DNA of 64,000 nucleotides from an uncultured Coriobacteriaceae bacterium (GTDB taxonomy: Bacteria > Actinomycetota > Coriobacteriia > Coriobacteriales > Eggerthellaceae): NCBI GenBank assembly GCA_937937585.1, contig CALDCB010000008.1, forward strand, positions 186,001-250,000, read 5' to 3'. The notes below the pieces were generated by a model that was not told the DNA's origin, did no database searches, and saw only the letters and a list, made by a program, of their open reading frames with translations. A program made the position numbers and the translations under genes. Below, in pieces: positions 26,438 through 36,046 of this stretch. The first letter of the stretch is position 1. Each line of letters begins with the position of its first letter.

Positions 26438-27718
26438 CTAGCGGCCCTTGTTCATTTTTGCAGCGATTTCTTCGGCGGAAAGCTGGGTTTCCTCGAAGAT
26501 CTCGTCTGAGTCCAAACCGAACGCGGTGTGCAAGCAACGCACCGCCTCTGCAGCCTGAGCGGCAGAAACAACAACGGAAAGGCGAATGGGCGACGTGGAG
26601 ATCGCGTCGATGTTGATCTGGTTCTCGCCCAAAACGGCGAACGCCTTTGCGGCAACGCCCGGCGACGACTTCATGCCGGTGCCAACCAAGCTGACCTTGG
26701 CGATGTCCTCGTCAACCACCACTTCGCGGGCGCCGATCTGCGGGGCGACCACGTCGACGGTCTCGCGAGCGCGGGCAAGATCGGCATCGGGGCAGGTGAA
26801 CGAAATGTCAGTGACGCCTGCTTCGGATGCGTTCTGAATGATCATGTCGGTGTTCACGCTGTTCGCGGCAAGCGCGCCGAACACCTTGGCGGCAACGCCG
26901 GTGGCGTCGGGAACGCCACGAATCGTGACCTTCACCTCGGACGTATCGTGAGCAATGCCCGTGATAACGGCTTCTTCCATCATATCGGTTGCCTCCTTGA
27001 CGAACGTGCCGTCGGTTTCCGTGAACGCAGAACGAGAATGAATGACGACGCCGAACTTGCGCGCGAACTCGACTGCGCGCATCTGCAGCACGCCCGAGCC
27101 GGCAGCGGACATCTCGAGCATGTCGTCGTATGAGATCTGATCAAGCTTGCGCGCATGAGGGCACACGCGCGGGTCGGCCGAGTACACACCATCGACGTCG
27201 GAGTAAATCTCGCAGACGTCGGCGTTGATGCCCCAAGCAATGGCGACGGCAGTGGTGTCGGAGCCGCCGCGGCCAAGCGTGGTGATATCGCCGCTGGGAT
27301 CGATGCCCTGGAAGCCGGCGATAACGGGAATGGCCCCTTCGGCAATGGCCTCCATGATTCGCTCGGAATGCACCTTCACGATTTTCGCGCGCTGATGCGA
27401 GCCGTCGGTTTCGATGCCCGCCTGATGACCGGTGAAGCTAAGGGCTTTGTAACCGCGAGCCTCGATGGCCATGGCCAAAAGGGACATGGACACCTGCTCG
27501 CCCGTGGACAGAAGACGGTCCATCTCACGCACGGGCGGATTAGGGTTAAGGGCCCTTGCCAGGCCCACAAGCTCGTCGGTGGTTTTGCCCATGGCGGATA
27601 CGACAGCGACAACGTCGTTGCCAGCTTGCTTGCGCGCGATCAGGCGCTTAGCGACTTTCTGAATGCGCTCCGGCGAGGCGACGGACGTGCCCCCGAATTT
27701 GCAGACGATTAAAGCCAT
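26438..27718 (-). CDS. lysC: Aspartate kinase
   Basis: Aspartokinase catalyses the first committed step of the aspartate amino-acid pathway. The 426-residue protein has the VCKFGGTSVA nucleotide motif at residue 5, a LGRGGSDTTAVA segment, and two C-terminal ACT regions (about 265-330 and 340-400) expected to bind lysine and/or threonine. The length matches the Gram-positive two-subunit type, in which an internal start yields a separate regulatory chain; I did not find a clear internal ribosome site. AGGGAGAGG precedes the ATG. It is co-transcribed with asd. Confidence 0.95.
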   Translation of the reverse strand: MALIVCKFGGTSVASPERIQKVAKRLIARKQAGNDVVAVVSAMGKTTDELVGLARALNPNPPVREMDRLLSTGEQVSMSLLAMAIEARGYKALSFTGHQAGIETDGSHQRAKIVKVHSERIMEAIAEGAIPVIAGFQGIDPSGDITTLGRGGSDTTAVAIAWGINADVCEIYSDVDGVYSADPRVCPHARKLDQISYDDMLEMSAAGSGVLQMRAVEFARKFGVVIHSRSAFTETDGTFVKEATDMMEEAVITGIAHDTSEVKVTIRGVPDATGVAAKVFGALAANSVNTDMIIQNASEAGVTDISFTCPDADLARARETVDVVAPQIGAREVVVDEDIAKVSLVGTGMKSSPGVAAKAFAVLGENQINIDAISTSPIRLSVVVSAAQAAEAVRCLHTAFGLDSDEIFEETQLSAEEIAAKMNKGR

Positions 27719-27861
27719 GGATCCTCTCCCTGTACGGGTACGTAAATTAGCAAGACTATATCAAAAAGCCTGTGAACAGCGTGTTTCGCGTGCGGGAATT
27801 CGCGCGAACGGCGAGAAGCCGCTTTCGATCCCCGCATCTCGCAAACAATCTACCTCGATCG

Positions 27862-27899
27862 ATAAAAATAACCGTCAACCACGTATGGATGACGGTTAT
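27862..27899 (-). terminator. Intrinsic terminator after the DUF47 gene
   Basis: ATAACCGTCA (27868-27877) and TGACGGTTAT (27890-27899) form a 10-bp stem; on the minus strand a TTTTTATC run follows. Confidence 0.8.
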
Positions 27900-27927
27900 A
27901 ACAAGGTTCGATATTTGCGCGATTGCG

Positions 27928-28554
27928 TTACATGTTCTTCAGCGAGATATTGCCCATGATGTCGGCAACGTCTTCGGTAAGGTCGCAGACCTCCTCGAAG
28001 CTGTCGAACAGGTTGGCCCAAACGGTAACCTCGATGGGATCTTCGGGATGCTGGAACAGCTCGCGAACAACCTCGAGATACAGCTTGTCGCCCTGCTCCT
28101 CGAGATCGCTGACCTCGTCAAGGAAAGAGTGAAGTTTCTTGGACTTCTTGAAATTGCGGAAGTCTTCCATAGCGCGATAAATGGCCTTGGTTGCCTTGCG
28201 GATGATCTTCGCAAATTCCAGCGCGTCTTTATGCATGTAATGAATGTCGTACATGTAGAAGCGCTGCATGACCTCCTCGATGCCGTCAGTGACGTTGTCG
28301 AGCGTCTGGGAAAGCTCAAGGATATCGCCGCGCTCGATGGGCGTGATGAAGTCGACTGCAACGCACTGGAAGTTCTGGTCATCCAAAAGATCGCCGCGAT
28401 GCTCGATCTCGTGAGCCCTATCAAGAGACTCCTTCAGCGCGTCAGTTGTGGTGAAACCTTCGATGACTTCAACAAGAAGCTCAGCTTCCTCAACCGCAAT
28501 CTTCGCCTGCTTTTCGAACACATCAAAATAATCGGACTTGTGCTTCTTGGACAC
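27928..28554 (-). CDS. DUF47 (PhoU-like) family protein
   Basis: A 208-residue all-helical protein. I chose the GTG at 28554, six bases after AAGGAG, because the product then begins MSKKHKSDYFDVFE like other family members; the longer reading requires a TTG without a ribosome site. The DYF..FE..A.IAVEEAELL start, an EHRGD segment and an E.GDKLY repeat fit the PhoU-like DUF47 fold, with acidic residues that may bind metal. DUF47 proteins usually accompany Pit-type phosphate transporters; none is adjacent here. Confidence 0.85.
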   Translation of the reverse strand: MSKKHKSDYFDVFEKQAKIAVEEAELLVEVIEGFTTTDALKESLDRAHEIEHRGDLLDDQNFQCVAVDFITPIERGDILELSQTLDNVTDGIEEVMQRFYMYDIHYMHKDALEFAKIIRKATKAIYRAMEDFRNFKKSKKLHSFLDEVSDLEEQGDKLYLEVVRELFQHPEDPIEVTVWANLFDSFEEVCDLTEDVADIMGNISLKNM

Positions 28555-28725
28555 GATGGTCTCCTTCAGTCGGCTATACACAGATTCTACTGCATGAAAC
28601 AAGCTCAACCATGCTTAACGTACGACATTGTGCATCATTATGGGCGATCAAAGGCAGCTATTACAGGCGCCGCCGCTTCGTTCGCCAAACCGTTACCCAT
28701 CAGATCGGGACAACCTCGGTGCAGC

Positions 28726-29397
28726 TTAAGCGTAATACGCGAAGACGCGACGCCTTTCGGCACCGATGGTTGTTTGCTCACCGTGACCGGGCAAAACGAC
28801 GGTCTGATCGGGAAGCACGGCAAGACGCTTAAGAGATGCCCTCATGTCGGGCATGCTGCCGCCCTCGAAGTCGGTGCGGCCGATGCTTCCGTAGAACAGC
28901 GTGTCGCCCGAGATAAGAACCGGTGCGCCATCCTTAACGACGCCGAACTGCGGGTCAAGGAACAGGCACATGCTTCCGGGCGTGTGACCGGGCGTAAGGA
29001 TGACCTTCCAAGCCATGTTGCCGATCTGGATGACGTCGCCGTCGTCAACCGGTTGATCGACCTCGCAAGCCGGGAACTCGTAATCGTCGCGGAGAGGCTT
29101 CACTGTGCGCTCGATATAGGGAGCGTCGGCCTTCGAAGCGATGACGGTTGCACCCGTCAGCCTGCGCAGCTTAGCCGCGGCACCCACGTGATCGGAATGG
29201 CTGTGGGTAAGGATGATAGCGTCGAGCTTCTTCTTGCCAAGCTTTTCAAGTGCGCCGATGATGACGTCGGAATCGCAGGTTGGATCGACCACGATGGTGG
29301 CGGCATCGTCGGAGATGATGTAGACATTGTTCTCGATGGGGCCCATCACCATGAAGTGAATGGGAAGGCAACCATCTTTCACTTTATACAGATCCAT
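28726..29397 (-). CDS. Metallo-beta-lactamase superfamily hydrolase (glyoxalase II-like)
   Basis: A 223-residue MBL-fold hydrolase with the HSHSDH zinc motif near residue 63, a TPGHTPGS segment near 134, SGDTLF near 163 and LPGHGEQT near 200. These provide two metal sites as in YcbL/GloB-like thioester hydrolases. The substrate could be a hydroxyacyl thioester; this cannot be decided from sequence. AGAAAGGATC precedes the ATG. It lies downstream of rel with a 66-base gap; no clear terminator separates them, so co-transcription is possible. Confidence 0.88.
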   Translation of the reverse strand: MDLYKVKDGCLPIHFMVMGPIENNVYIISDDAATIVVDPTCDSDVIIGALEKLGKKKLDAIILTHSHSDHVGAAAKLRRLTGATVIASKADAPYIERTVKPLRDDYEFPACEVDQPVDDGDVIQIGNMAWKVILTPGHTPGSMCLFLDPQFGVVKDGAPVLISGDTLFYGSIGRTDFEGGSMPDMRASLKRLAVLPDQTVVLPGHGEQTTIGAERRRVFAYYA

Positions 29398-29463
29398 CCT
29401 GATCCTTTCTAGCTATTTATCTCGGATTTTAAATATGGGCACTGTCGATAGCAATTAGCTTCG

Positions 29464-31833
29464 CTAATTACTATCTCGGCGTCCCACGCTCTCACCGGGC
29501 TTCATGCGGCGGGCTTCGAAGACGCCGTCGACGTCGTAAAGCTCGGCGATGATATCGTCAACATGCTCGACATCGGAAACCTGGAACAGGAAGCGCATGG
29601 TGACCATGTCGTCGCGCTGCGTCGAAGTGGAGGCGTTCAAAACATTGACGCCCTCCTCGGACAGAACGGCAACGACATCGCGCAGCAGGTTCATACGGTC
29701 AAGGGCCTCGATATAAACGTCGATCTTGTACGACGTCGAAACGGTGGGATCTTTCTCCCATTCAACCTGAATGATGCGCTCGGGCTCGCGCAGCAGGTCC
29801 TTAGCGTTCGGGCAGTCGGCACGGTGGACGGAAACGCCGCGGCCACGCGTGACGAATCCCAAAATGTCGTCGCCGGGAACCGGGTTGCAGCACTTCGACA
29901 GGCGCACCAGCACGTCGTCCAAACCCTTCACCACAATGCCGGTGTCCGAATGCGTCTCGCGGCGCTTCGGGCGCCTCACGCTGGTAAGCATGGGCGGCAT
30001 CTTGCCCGTTGCCATGGTTGACATGCCGATGGCGGGACGCTCGGCTTCCTTCTTGCCGTCGTCGACGACCAACTTCAGGATGCGGTTGGCAACATGCTGC
30101 GGGCTTTCCTTGCCGGCGCCGATGTTCACCATCATGTCGTCGCCGTCTTTGTAGCCCATGTTCTCGGCGGCGGTTTTCACCGCACGCGTCATCTGGGCGT
30201 TCGAAAGACCCAAGCCATGCTTGCGCATCTCGCGCATCAGCTTGTCGTGGCCCATCTGCAAATCGTCGCCGCGGTTTGCCTTCGAGAAGTAGTTCCTGAT
30301 CTTCGAACGCGCCGACGGCGTGCGGACGATGCTCAGCCAGCCGCGCGAAGGCGTGGCGCTTTTCTGCGTGAGGATCTCAACGCGATCGCCCATCTGCAGC
30401 TTGTACGACAACGGCACGATCTTGCCGTTGGCCTTGGCGCCAACGCAGTGGTTGCCGACCTCGGTGTGAATGGCGTAGGCGAAGTCAACCGGGGTGGAAC
30501 CCGAACGCAGGCTCTTGACCTCGCCCTTCGGGGTGAACACGAACACCTCGTCGGGATCAAGGTCGACCTTCAGGTCTTTCAGGAACTCGCGCGAATCCTG
30601 GGTTTCATCCTGCCAGTCAACCATCTGGCGAAGCCACGCCAGCTGTTTGTCGAACTCGGCATCCTTGCCCTGCTTGCCGCCGTTCTCCTTGTACAGCCAG
30701 TGAGCCGCGACGCCGAACTCGCTTTTCTGGTGCATTTCCTCGGTGCGGATCTGAACCTCAAGCGGCTTGCCGGACGGGCCGATGACCGTGGTGTGCAGGC
30801 TTTGGTACATATTGAACTTCGGCATAGCGATGTAGTCTTTGAAACGCCCGGGCATGGGGTGCCACAGCGTATGCACCGCGCCCAGCGCCGAGTAGCAGTC
30901 CTTGACGGACTTCACGATCAAGCGCACGGCGATCAGGTCGTAGATCTCGCTGAACTCCTTGTCGCGCTTGGTCATTTTCTGATAGATGGAGTACAAGTGC
31001 TTGGGACGGCCCATGATCTCGGCCTCGACGCCGATCTTCTCCATCTCGTCGTGCAGAAGGTCGATGACTTGCTTCAGGTATGCCTCGCGCGTTGCGCGGC
31101 TTTCAGCAACCAGGCGCTTGACCTGCTGATACTTCGCAGGCTCAAGGTAGTAGAAGGACAAATCCTCAAGTTCCCACTTAATGGAATTGATGCCTAAACG
31201 GTGCGCGATGGGCGCGTAGATCTCAAGCGTCTCGCGCGACTTGAAGATGCGACGGTCCTCGCGAAGCGACGACAGCGTGCGCATGTTGTGCAGACGGTCG
31301 GCAAGCTTGATGACAACCACGCGGATGTCCTGGTTCATGGCCACGAACATCTTGCGGATGGTTGCCGCTTGTTCATCGGAGAGGCTTTCCACCTCGATGC
31401 GGGTGATCTTGGTAACGCCCTCGACCAGCTGGGTGACGCGCTCGCCAAATAGGCGCGTGATATCGCGGTCGGTGGTTTCGGTGTCCTCGATGGTGTCGTG
31501 AAGAAGCGCGGCGCACAGGGTTTCGACGTCCATGCGCAAGTCGGCCAAAATTATGGCGACTTCAACGGGGTGAGCCACGAACGGCTCGCCGCTTTTGCGC
31601 AGCTGGCCTTTGTGAACCTTGCGCGCGAAGGCGAACGCCTCCACGAGCTTCTCTTCCTCGTCCTCGGTAAGGTAAGACTTGGTCATTTCCTGCAGGACAG
31701 CGAAACGCTCTTCGGGGGTTTCGCCCTTGCTGCGGGCGCCGTGACCAACCTTGTAGTCGTTTTCCTCAAGCACGTCTCCGCGCGCATCGGAAGCGATGGA
31801 GGTCAGGCCCGCCAGGTCCTTCGCGTCAGCCAT
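29464..31833 (-). CDS. rel: Bifunctional (p)ppGpp synthetase/hydrolase Rel
   Basis: Rel makes and degrades the stringent-response alarmone. The 789-residue protein has an intact HD hydrolase domain (KSGEPFVAHPVEVA; HDTIEDT; LADRLHNMRT), a synthetase domain (about 250-385, with GRPKHLYSIYQKM, YDLIAVR, YQSLHTTV and EVQIRT), a TGS domain near 430-490 (VFVFTPKGEV), a zinc-finger region with CCNPVPGD (about 660), and a C-terminal ACT domain. Both activities therefore look competent. AAGGGGATC precedes the ATG. Confidence 0.96.
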   Translation of the reverse strand: MADAKDLAGLTSIASDARGDVLEENDYKVGHGARSKGETPEERFAVLQEMTKSYLTEDEEEKLVEAFAFARKVHKGQLRKSGEPFVAHPVEVAIILADLRMDVETLCAALLHDTIEDTETTDRDITRLFGERVTQLVEGVTKITRIEVESLSDEQAATIRKMFVAMNQDIRVVVIKLADRLHNMRTLSSLREDRRIFKSRETLEIYAPIAHRLGINSIKWELEDLSFYYLEPAKYQQVKRLVAESRATREAYLKQVIDLLHDEMEKIGVEAEIMGRPKHLYSIYQKMTKRDKEFSEIYDLIAVRLIVKSVKDCYSALGAVHTLWHPMPGRFKDYIAMPKFNMYQSLHTTVIGPSGKPLEVQIRTEEMHQKSEFGVAAHWLYKENGGKQGKDAEFDKQLAWLRQMVDWQDETQDSREFLKDLKVDLDPDEVFVFTPKGEVKSLRSGSTPVDFAYAIHTEVGNHCVGAKANGKIVPLSYKLQMGDRVEILTQKSATPSRGWLSIVRTPSARSKIRNYFSKANRGDDLQMGHDKLMREMRKHGLGLSNAQMTRAVKTAAENMGYKDGDDMMVNIGAGKESPQHVANRILKLVVDDGKKEAERPAIGMSTMATGKMPPMLTSVRRPKRRETHSDTGIVVKGLDDVLVRLSKCCNPVPGDDILGFVTRGRGVSVHRADCPNAKDLLREPERIIQVEWEKDPTVSTSYKIDVYIEALDRMNLLRDVVAVLSEEGVNVLNASTSTQRDDMVTMRFLFQVSDVEHVDDIIAELYDVDGVFEARRMKPGESVGRRDSN

Positions 31834-32017
31834 GATGATCCCCTTGCCTTCCCACGTGTTCGCACGGTAGAAACCGAACGCGCACCTCGTTTATACGTAA
31901 CCCTTTCATTATATCGCAGCAGCTGCACAAGGCGCATGCCGCCCGCACGCCGCGCCGCGCGAGATCACCGCGCGCGCCGCGTTCAGCAAGCTAACGCAAG
32001 CAACCCGCCTGCGCACG

Positions 32018-35000
32018 CTACGAGCACAGGCAGTCGCCGGTCTCGGCGCAGGCCGGAACGATCGGAGCCGAGATGCGCCCCTGCAGGGTGCAGGCGTCCT
32101 CGTCCATGGCTCGGTGCTTGTATTCATCGAAGATCGCGCGCTCGCCCATGCCCTCGCGGTAACGCACGCTATCGGTGAGGTCAACCTTCTGATGGCCGCT
32201 TTCCACCCTGACGGTGCGCGTCTCCTCGCCCGAGGTGAACTCGGCATGGGTTTGGATGAGCCCCAACTCGCGGAAGACGGCGATGGCGCACTCGACGCTG
32301 TCAGCGCTCATCGGGTTATTCGGATCGATGCCGTACGCGATCTCGGAAGTGCCCGCCGAGAACCACGTGTCGCCGGCGTTGCGCTGGCGCGCGGTTAGGT
32401 AGCGGTACACCTGCACCAGCACGTCGCGGTCGGGCGTTGCCCCGGCAAGCGCCGTCTCGTTCAGCTGGGCGTCGCCGCGGTTGTACAACAAGTGAACGAA
32501 CGATTCGCGCCCGTCGCGGCCCGCGCGGCCGCTCATCTGGTTGAACTCGATCTCGTTGAACGGCATGTTGAACAGCACGACGTGCCTGATGTCCGGGATG
32601 TTCACGCCTTCGCCGAACGCAGACGTAGACACCAGAACCGAAAGCGCGCCCGAGCGGAACATCTCCTCGATGCGCGTGCGCTCGGCGCGGTCGAGACCCG
32701 CGTTGTAGAAGCCGATCATCGGCGCCAGCTGGCCAACCTTCGAGCGAAGGATGCGCGCAACGGTGATCGAGCGCTCGCGCGAGCTGACGTACACGACGGT
32801 CTTCTCGCCGGTGGCCACCAGTTTCGCCAGGTAGTCCTCACGGGCGCGCATGCCGCGCCTGTCGTCAACCACCAGGTTGGTACGGGCGGTTCGGTCGAAA
32901 ACGCATGCCTCGATGGGCAGAATGGATGCGATGTCGCGCGCCACGTTTCCGTCGGCGGTTGCGGTAAGGGCCAGAACCGTGGGGCTGCCCAAACGCTCGA
33001 TGGACTTGCCGATGGTGCCGTAAGCCTCGCGGCTGCCGTTGCGGTACTGCGCGATATGATGCGCCTCGTCAACCACGACGAAACCGAACCTATCGCCCAC
33101 GGCAAGCTCGTCAACGTGGTATTCCAAGAACTCGGGCGTGGTCAGCACCATGTCGGTGGATCCATCGGCGATGGCGCGGTAAATGCGCTCGCGCTCCTTC
33201 GGGGTGCTCTCGCCGGTGAGCACGTCAATCTGAAGACCGAAGCGGGAAAGCGCATCGTTCAGATGGAACGACTGGTCGGTGATAAGAGCGCGCAGCGGGT
33301 ACACGAACAGGCTTGCCTTGCCATCGCGCAGCGCCGTCATCGCGGCATGCACGTGGAAGGTAAGCGATTTGCCACGACCTGTGGCCATGACGGCCATGAC
33401 CGACTTGCCTTCGCCCAACAGATCAAGCACCTCGCGCTGCGAATCGTGCAACGAGCCGTCGCCGATCAGGGCACCGATGATGTCGGATTCCAGCTTGGCG
33501 GGGTTGCTTTGCGCGCGGCGCTGCCACTTCTCGCGGTTCGAGGCGCGATCGGCCTCATACGCCTCGATGGCAGACGAGCTTTCGGTGCAGTCCTCGCACA
33601 GCGACTCATCGCTTGCGGCGAACAGGCTGGTGACGAAACGCGTGTTGCCCGGGTCGAGCGTGGCCGCAAGAGCGCCGCACATGCCGGCGGGCGAAAGCAA
33701 CTTCAACATGGCCTTCACCGTGCGACGGCCGCGCCATTCGTCGATCTGAACCTCGAACGCGGCATTCACCACGTTGCAGGTTTTCATGAGTTCGTCGATA
33801 TCGTTGCAGTGGAACATGATGCCCGACACGCGGTTCGTGCCATCGGAAAGCGCGCACGAGAAATGGTTCTTCTCGGCGCCCACCGCGCGGCAGTTCGCCA
33901 TGGTCACGTCGCGTGCCAACAGGCAGGGCACGCGGTTCTCCTGGCCGAACGGGGCCAGCTTCTCCATCAGCTCGACGTTCTCGATGGTCAGTTCATCAAG
34001 CGAGACCATCGAGTCGATCTCGATAAGCGGGTGGAACGCGTCTTCAGGAAGTTGGTCCATGTAGTCGCACAGGCGCTTGGTGAACTCCTCCAAGTTCGCA
34101 ACGGGAAGCGTGACGCCCACAGCTGCACCATGGCCGCCGAAGCGGGTAAGCAGGTCTTCAGTTGAAGCGACGGCATCGAACAGATTCACCTGGCCAACCG
34201 TGCGGCCGCTTCCGCGCGCCTCGTCACCCTCGATGGTGAACAGCAAGCACGGAACGCCGTAGGTGTGCACCAAACGGCTGGCAACGATGCCCTTCACGCC
34301 CTCGTGCCAGCCCTCGCCCGCCACCACCAGCACGCGCTGGCCATGGTAGACGGCGGCGGCCTTCTCGCGAGCCACTTCTGAAAGCTCGGCCTCGATTGCG
34401 CGGCGACGATCGTTCACGGTTTCAAGCTCGGCGGCAAGCTTGCACGCCTCGTCGAAATCGTCGGTCATCAGCAGGTCAAGGGCGATTTGCGCATCGCCCA
34501 TGCGGCCGGCGGCGTTCAAACGCGGGATCAGCGAGAAGCTGAGGTTGGTTGCGGTAACCTGCTTGCCCGCCGCACCCGATCGGCCCAGAAGGGCCGCAAT
34601 GCAGGGACGCGGGGACGCGTTGATGTGCTTAAGGCCGTCACTGACCAACGCGCGGTTCTCGTCGCGCATGGGCATAAGGTCGGCAACCGTGCCCAAAGTG
34701 GCAAGATCGGTGTAGTCGCGCCACAAATGCGGGAAGCCGAAACGGCCGCCCATCACCTGGACAAGCTTCAGCGCCACGCCGACGCCGGCAAGAATGGAGC
34801 TGGGGCACGACGAACCACACTTGGGGTCGGCCACGGGCACGCCCTCGGGCACCAGGTCTGCGGGCTCGTGATGGTCGGTAATCACCACATCGACGCCCTG
34901 CGCCACGATGTCGGTCACTTCCATCTTGCTGGAAATGCCGCAGTCAACCGTGACGATGACCTCGGGATCGAGCTTGCGAACGCGCTCGAACGCCACAGCG

Positions 35001-35371
35001 GAAAGGCCGTAACCTTCGTCGAAACGACGCGGAATGAAAGGAGTGACGTGTCCGCCCAGCGTACGCAAACCGCGCGTGAGCACGGCGGTTGCCGAGATGC
35101 CGTCAACGTCGAAGTCGCCGTACACCACGATGTGCTTATGCTCGCGGACGGCAGCTTCAAGCGCGTCGGCCACTTTGTCGATTTGCGGGATAAGGTACGG
35201 GTCGCGCCAATCGCGCTCAAGCGAGGGCGACAGGAACTGCTCCGCTTTCTCGACGGTGGTTATTCCCCTGCTTGCCATGGTGGTCGCGATGAAATGCGGC
35301 AGCCCGAAATGCCCCTGCAACTGGGAGACGACATGCGGATCCGCCGCGCTGATGTTGAATTGCGCCGGCAT
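32018..35371 (-). CDS. recJ: RecJ exonuclease fused to a RecQ-like helicase
   Basis: A 1117-residue fusion. Residues 1-570 are RecJ, a 5'-3' single-strand DNA exonuclease: VVYGDFDVDGISATA, VTVDCGIS, the DHH motif ITDHHEP, RLNAAGRMG, WHEGVKGIVA and GGHGAAVG. Residues about 640-1000 are an SF2 helicase of RecQ style: a Walker A MATGRGKSL, the box VVVDEAHH, LALTATA, and QMSGRAGRDG as motif VI. A CEDC pair lies between the two parts, and the C-terminus is Cys-rich (two Cys followed by CLCS). Ordinary RecJ is about 560-780 residues and has no helicase, so this joins the unwinding and degradation steps in one chain. No frameshift is seen at the junction. Confidence 0.9.
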   Translation of the reverse strand: MPAQFNISAADPHVVSQLQGHFGLPHFIATTMASRGITTVEKAEQFLSPSLERDWRDPYLIPQIDKVADALEAAVREHKHIVVYGDFDVDGISATAVLTRGLRTLGGHVTPFIPRRFDEGYGLSAVAFERVRKLDPEVIVTVDCGISSKMEVTDIVAQGVDVVITDHHEPADLVPEGVPVADPKCGSSCPSSILAGVGVALKLVQVMGGRFGFPHLWRDYTDLATLGTVADLMPMRDENRALVSDGLKHINASPRPCIAALLGRSGAAGKQVTATNLSFSLIPRLNAAGRMGDAQIALDLLMTDDFDEACKLAAELETVNDRRRAIEAELSEVAREKAAAVYHGQRVLVVAGEGWHEGVKGIVASRLVHTYGVPCLLFTIEGDEARGSGRTVGQVNLFDAVASTEDLLTRFGGHGAAVGVTLPVANLEEFTKRLCDYMDQLPEDAFHPLIEIDSMVSLDELTIENVELMEKLAPFGQENRVPCLLARDVTMANCRAVGAEKNHFSCALSDGTNRVSGIMFHCNDIDELMKTCNVVNAAFEVQIDEWRGRRTVKAMLKLLSPAGMCGALAATLDPGNTRFVTSLFAASDESLCEDCTESSSAIEAYEADRASNREKWQRRAQSNPAKLESDIIGALIGDGSLHDSQREVLDLLGEGKSVMAVMATGRGKSLTFHVHAAMTALRDGKASLFVYPLRALITDQSFHLNDALSRFGLQIDVLTGESTPKERERIYRAIADGSTDMVLTTPEFLEYHVDELAVGDRFGFVVVDEAHHIAQYRNGSREAYGTIGKSIERLGSPTVLALTATADGNVARDIASILPIEACVFDRTARTNLVVDDRRGMRAREDYLAKLVATGEKTVVYVSSRERSITVARILRSKVGQLAPMIGFYNAGLDRAERTRIEEMFRSGALSVLVSTSAFGEGVNIPDIRHVVLFNMPFNEIEFNQMSGRAGRDGRESFVHLLYNRGDAQLNETALAGATPDRDVLVQVYRYLTARQRNAGDTWFSAGTSEIAYGIDPNNPMSADSVECAIAVFRELGLIQTHAEFTSGEETRTVRVESGHQKVDLTDSVRYREGMGERAIFDEYKHRAMDEDACTLQGRISAPIVPACAETGDCLCS

Positions 35372-35510
35372 GAATGGTACCTCGTGAAAAACTCGCTCGT
35401 ATTAGTCGAGGCTTATTCTCGCACAACACGGCGTAGAGGGCACGGCTAATCGGCGGAAGCTTACGCGAGGTTTAATGAAGGACGCGCGTGAGCGAACTAT
35501 GCGCCAGCAC

Positions 35511-35548
35511 GCAAAACGGCCCGCCCCCATCGCGGGAAGCGGACCGTT
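35511..35548 (-). terminator. Intrinsic terminator after sufU
   Basis: AACGGCCCGC (35515-35524) and GCGGACCGTT (35539-35548) pair over 10 positions with one G-T; on the minus strand TTTTGCGTG follows. It ends the suf operon. Confidence 0.8.
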
Positions 35549-35611
35549 CGAACTCAAACAGCATGTAAATCACTCGCTGCGCATCGGCGCGCCGCAAACC
35601 CTACAGATGAA

Positions 35612-36046
35612 TTACTGCAGCTTGTTCTCTTCGATGATTCCATCGAGCGTGCGCCATGCAAGCTCGGCGCACTTGACGCGAGCGGGCATGCGGGAAATGC
35701 TCTCGAGCTCGGCAGCCTCGTCCAGATCCTCGCGATCGTCGTCGGAAAGCTCCTTGCCCTGGATCATGCCGATGAACAGACCGCTCAGGCGCTTGGCTTC
35801 CTCGACGGTCTCGCCGGTGATGAGGTCGGCCATGATGTCGGCGGAAGCCTGCGAGACAGCGCAGCCGTGGCCGGTGAATGCGGCCTCGGTGATGACGCCG
35901 TCGGCAACCTTCAGCTTCAGGACCATCTCGTCGCCGCAACTGGGGTTGATGCCCTCGTGCTCGAAGTCGGCGTCCTGAATGTCGTACTTGTAGTCGGGGT
36001 GCGCGTTGTGCTCCATAAGAGCCGCGGTGTAGATGTTAGATGCCAT
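35612..36046 (-). CDS. sufU: Fe-S assembly sulfurtransfer protein SufU
   Basis: A 144-residue IscU-fold protein. SufU accepts sulfur from SufS via zinc-bound cysteines and passes it to SufBCD. The three conserved cysteines are visible in NPSCGD (residue 37), GHGCAVS (near 62) and RVKCAELAW (near 125), with the SufU-type insertion between the second and third. It overlaps sufS by 11 bases and is the last gene of the sufCBDSU operon. Confidence 0.93.
   Translation of the reverse strand: MASNIYTAALMEHNAHPDYKYDIQDADFEHEGINPSCGDEMVLKLKVADGVITEAAFTGHGCAVSQASADIMADLITGETVEEAKRLSGLFIGMIQGKELSDDDREDLDEAAELESISRMPARVKCAELAWRTLDGIIEENKLQ

Noticed and set aside
24317..26509. Plus-strand open frame of 730 codons opposite tlyA and asd
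   Set aside because: Spans two real minus-strand genes and a terminator; its composition is that of an antisense frame.
29440..29475. AATTAGC/GCTAATT hairpin at the rel stop as a terminator
   Set aside because: A small stem overlaps the stop codon, but there is no T run after it.
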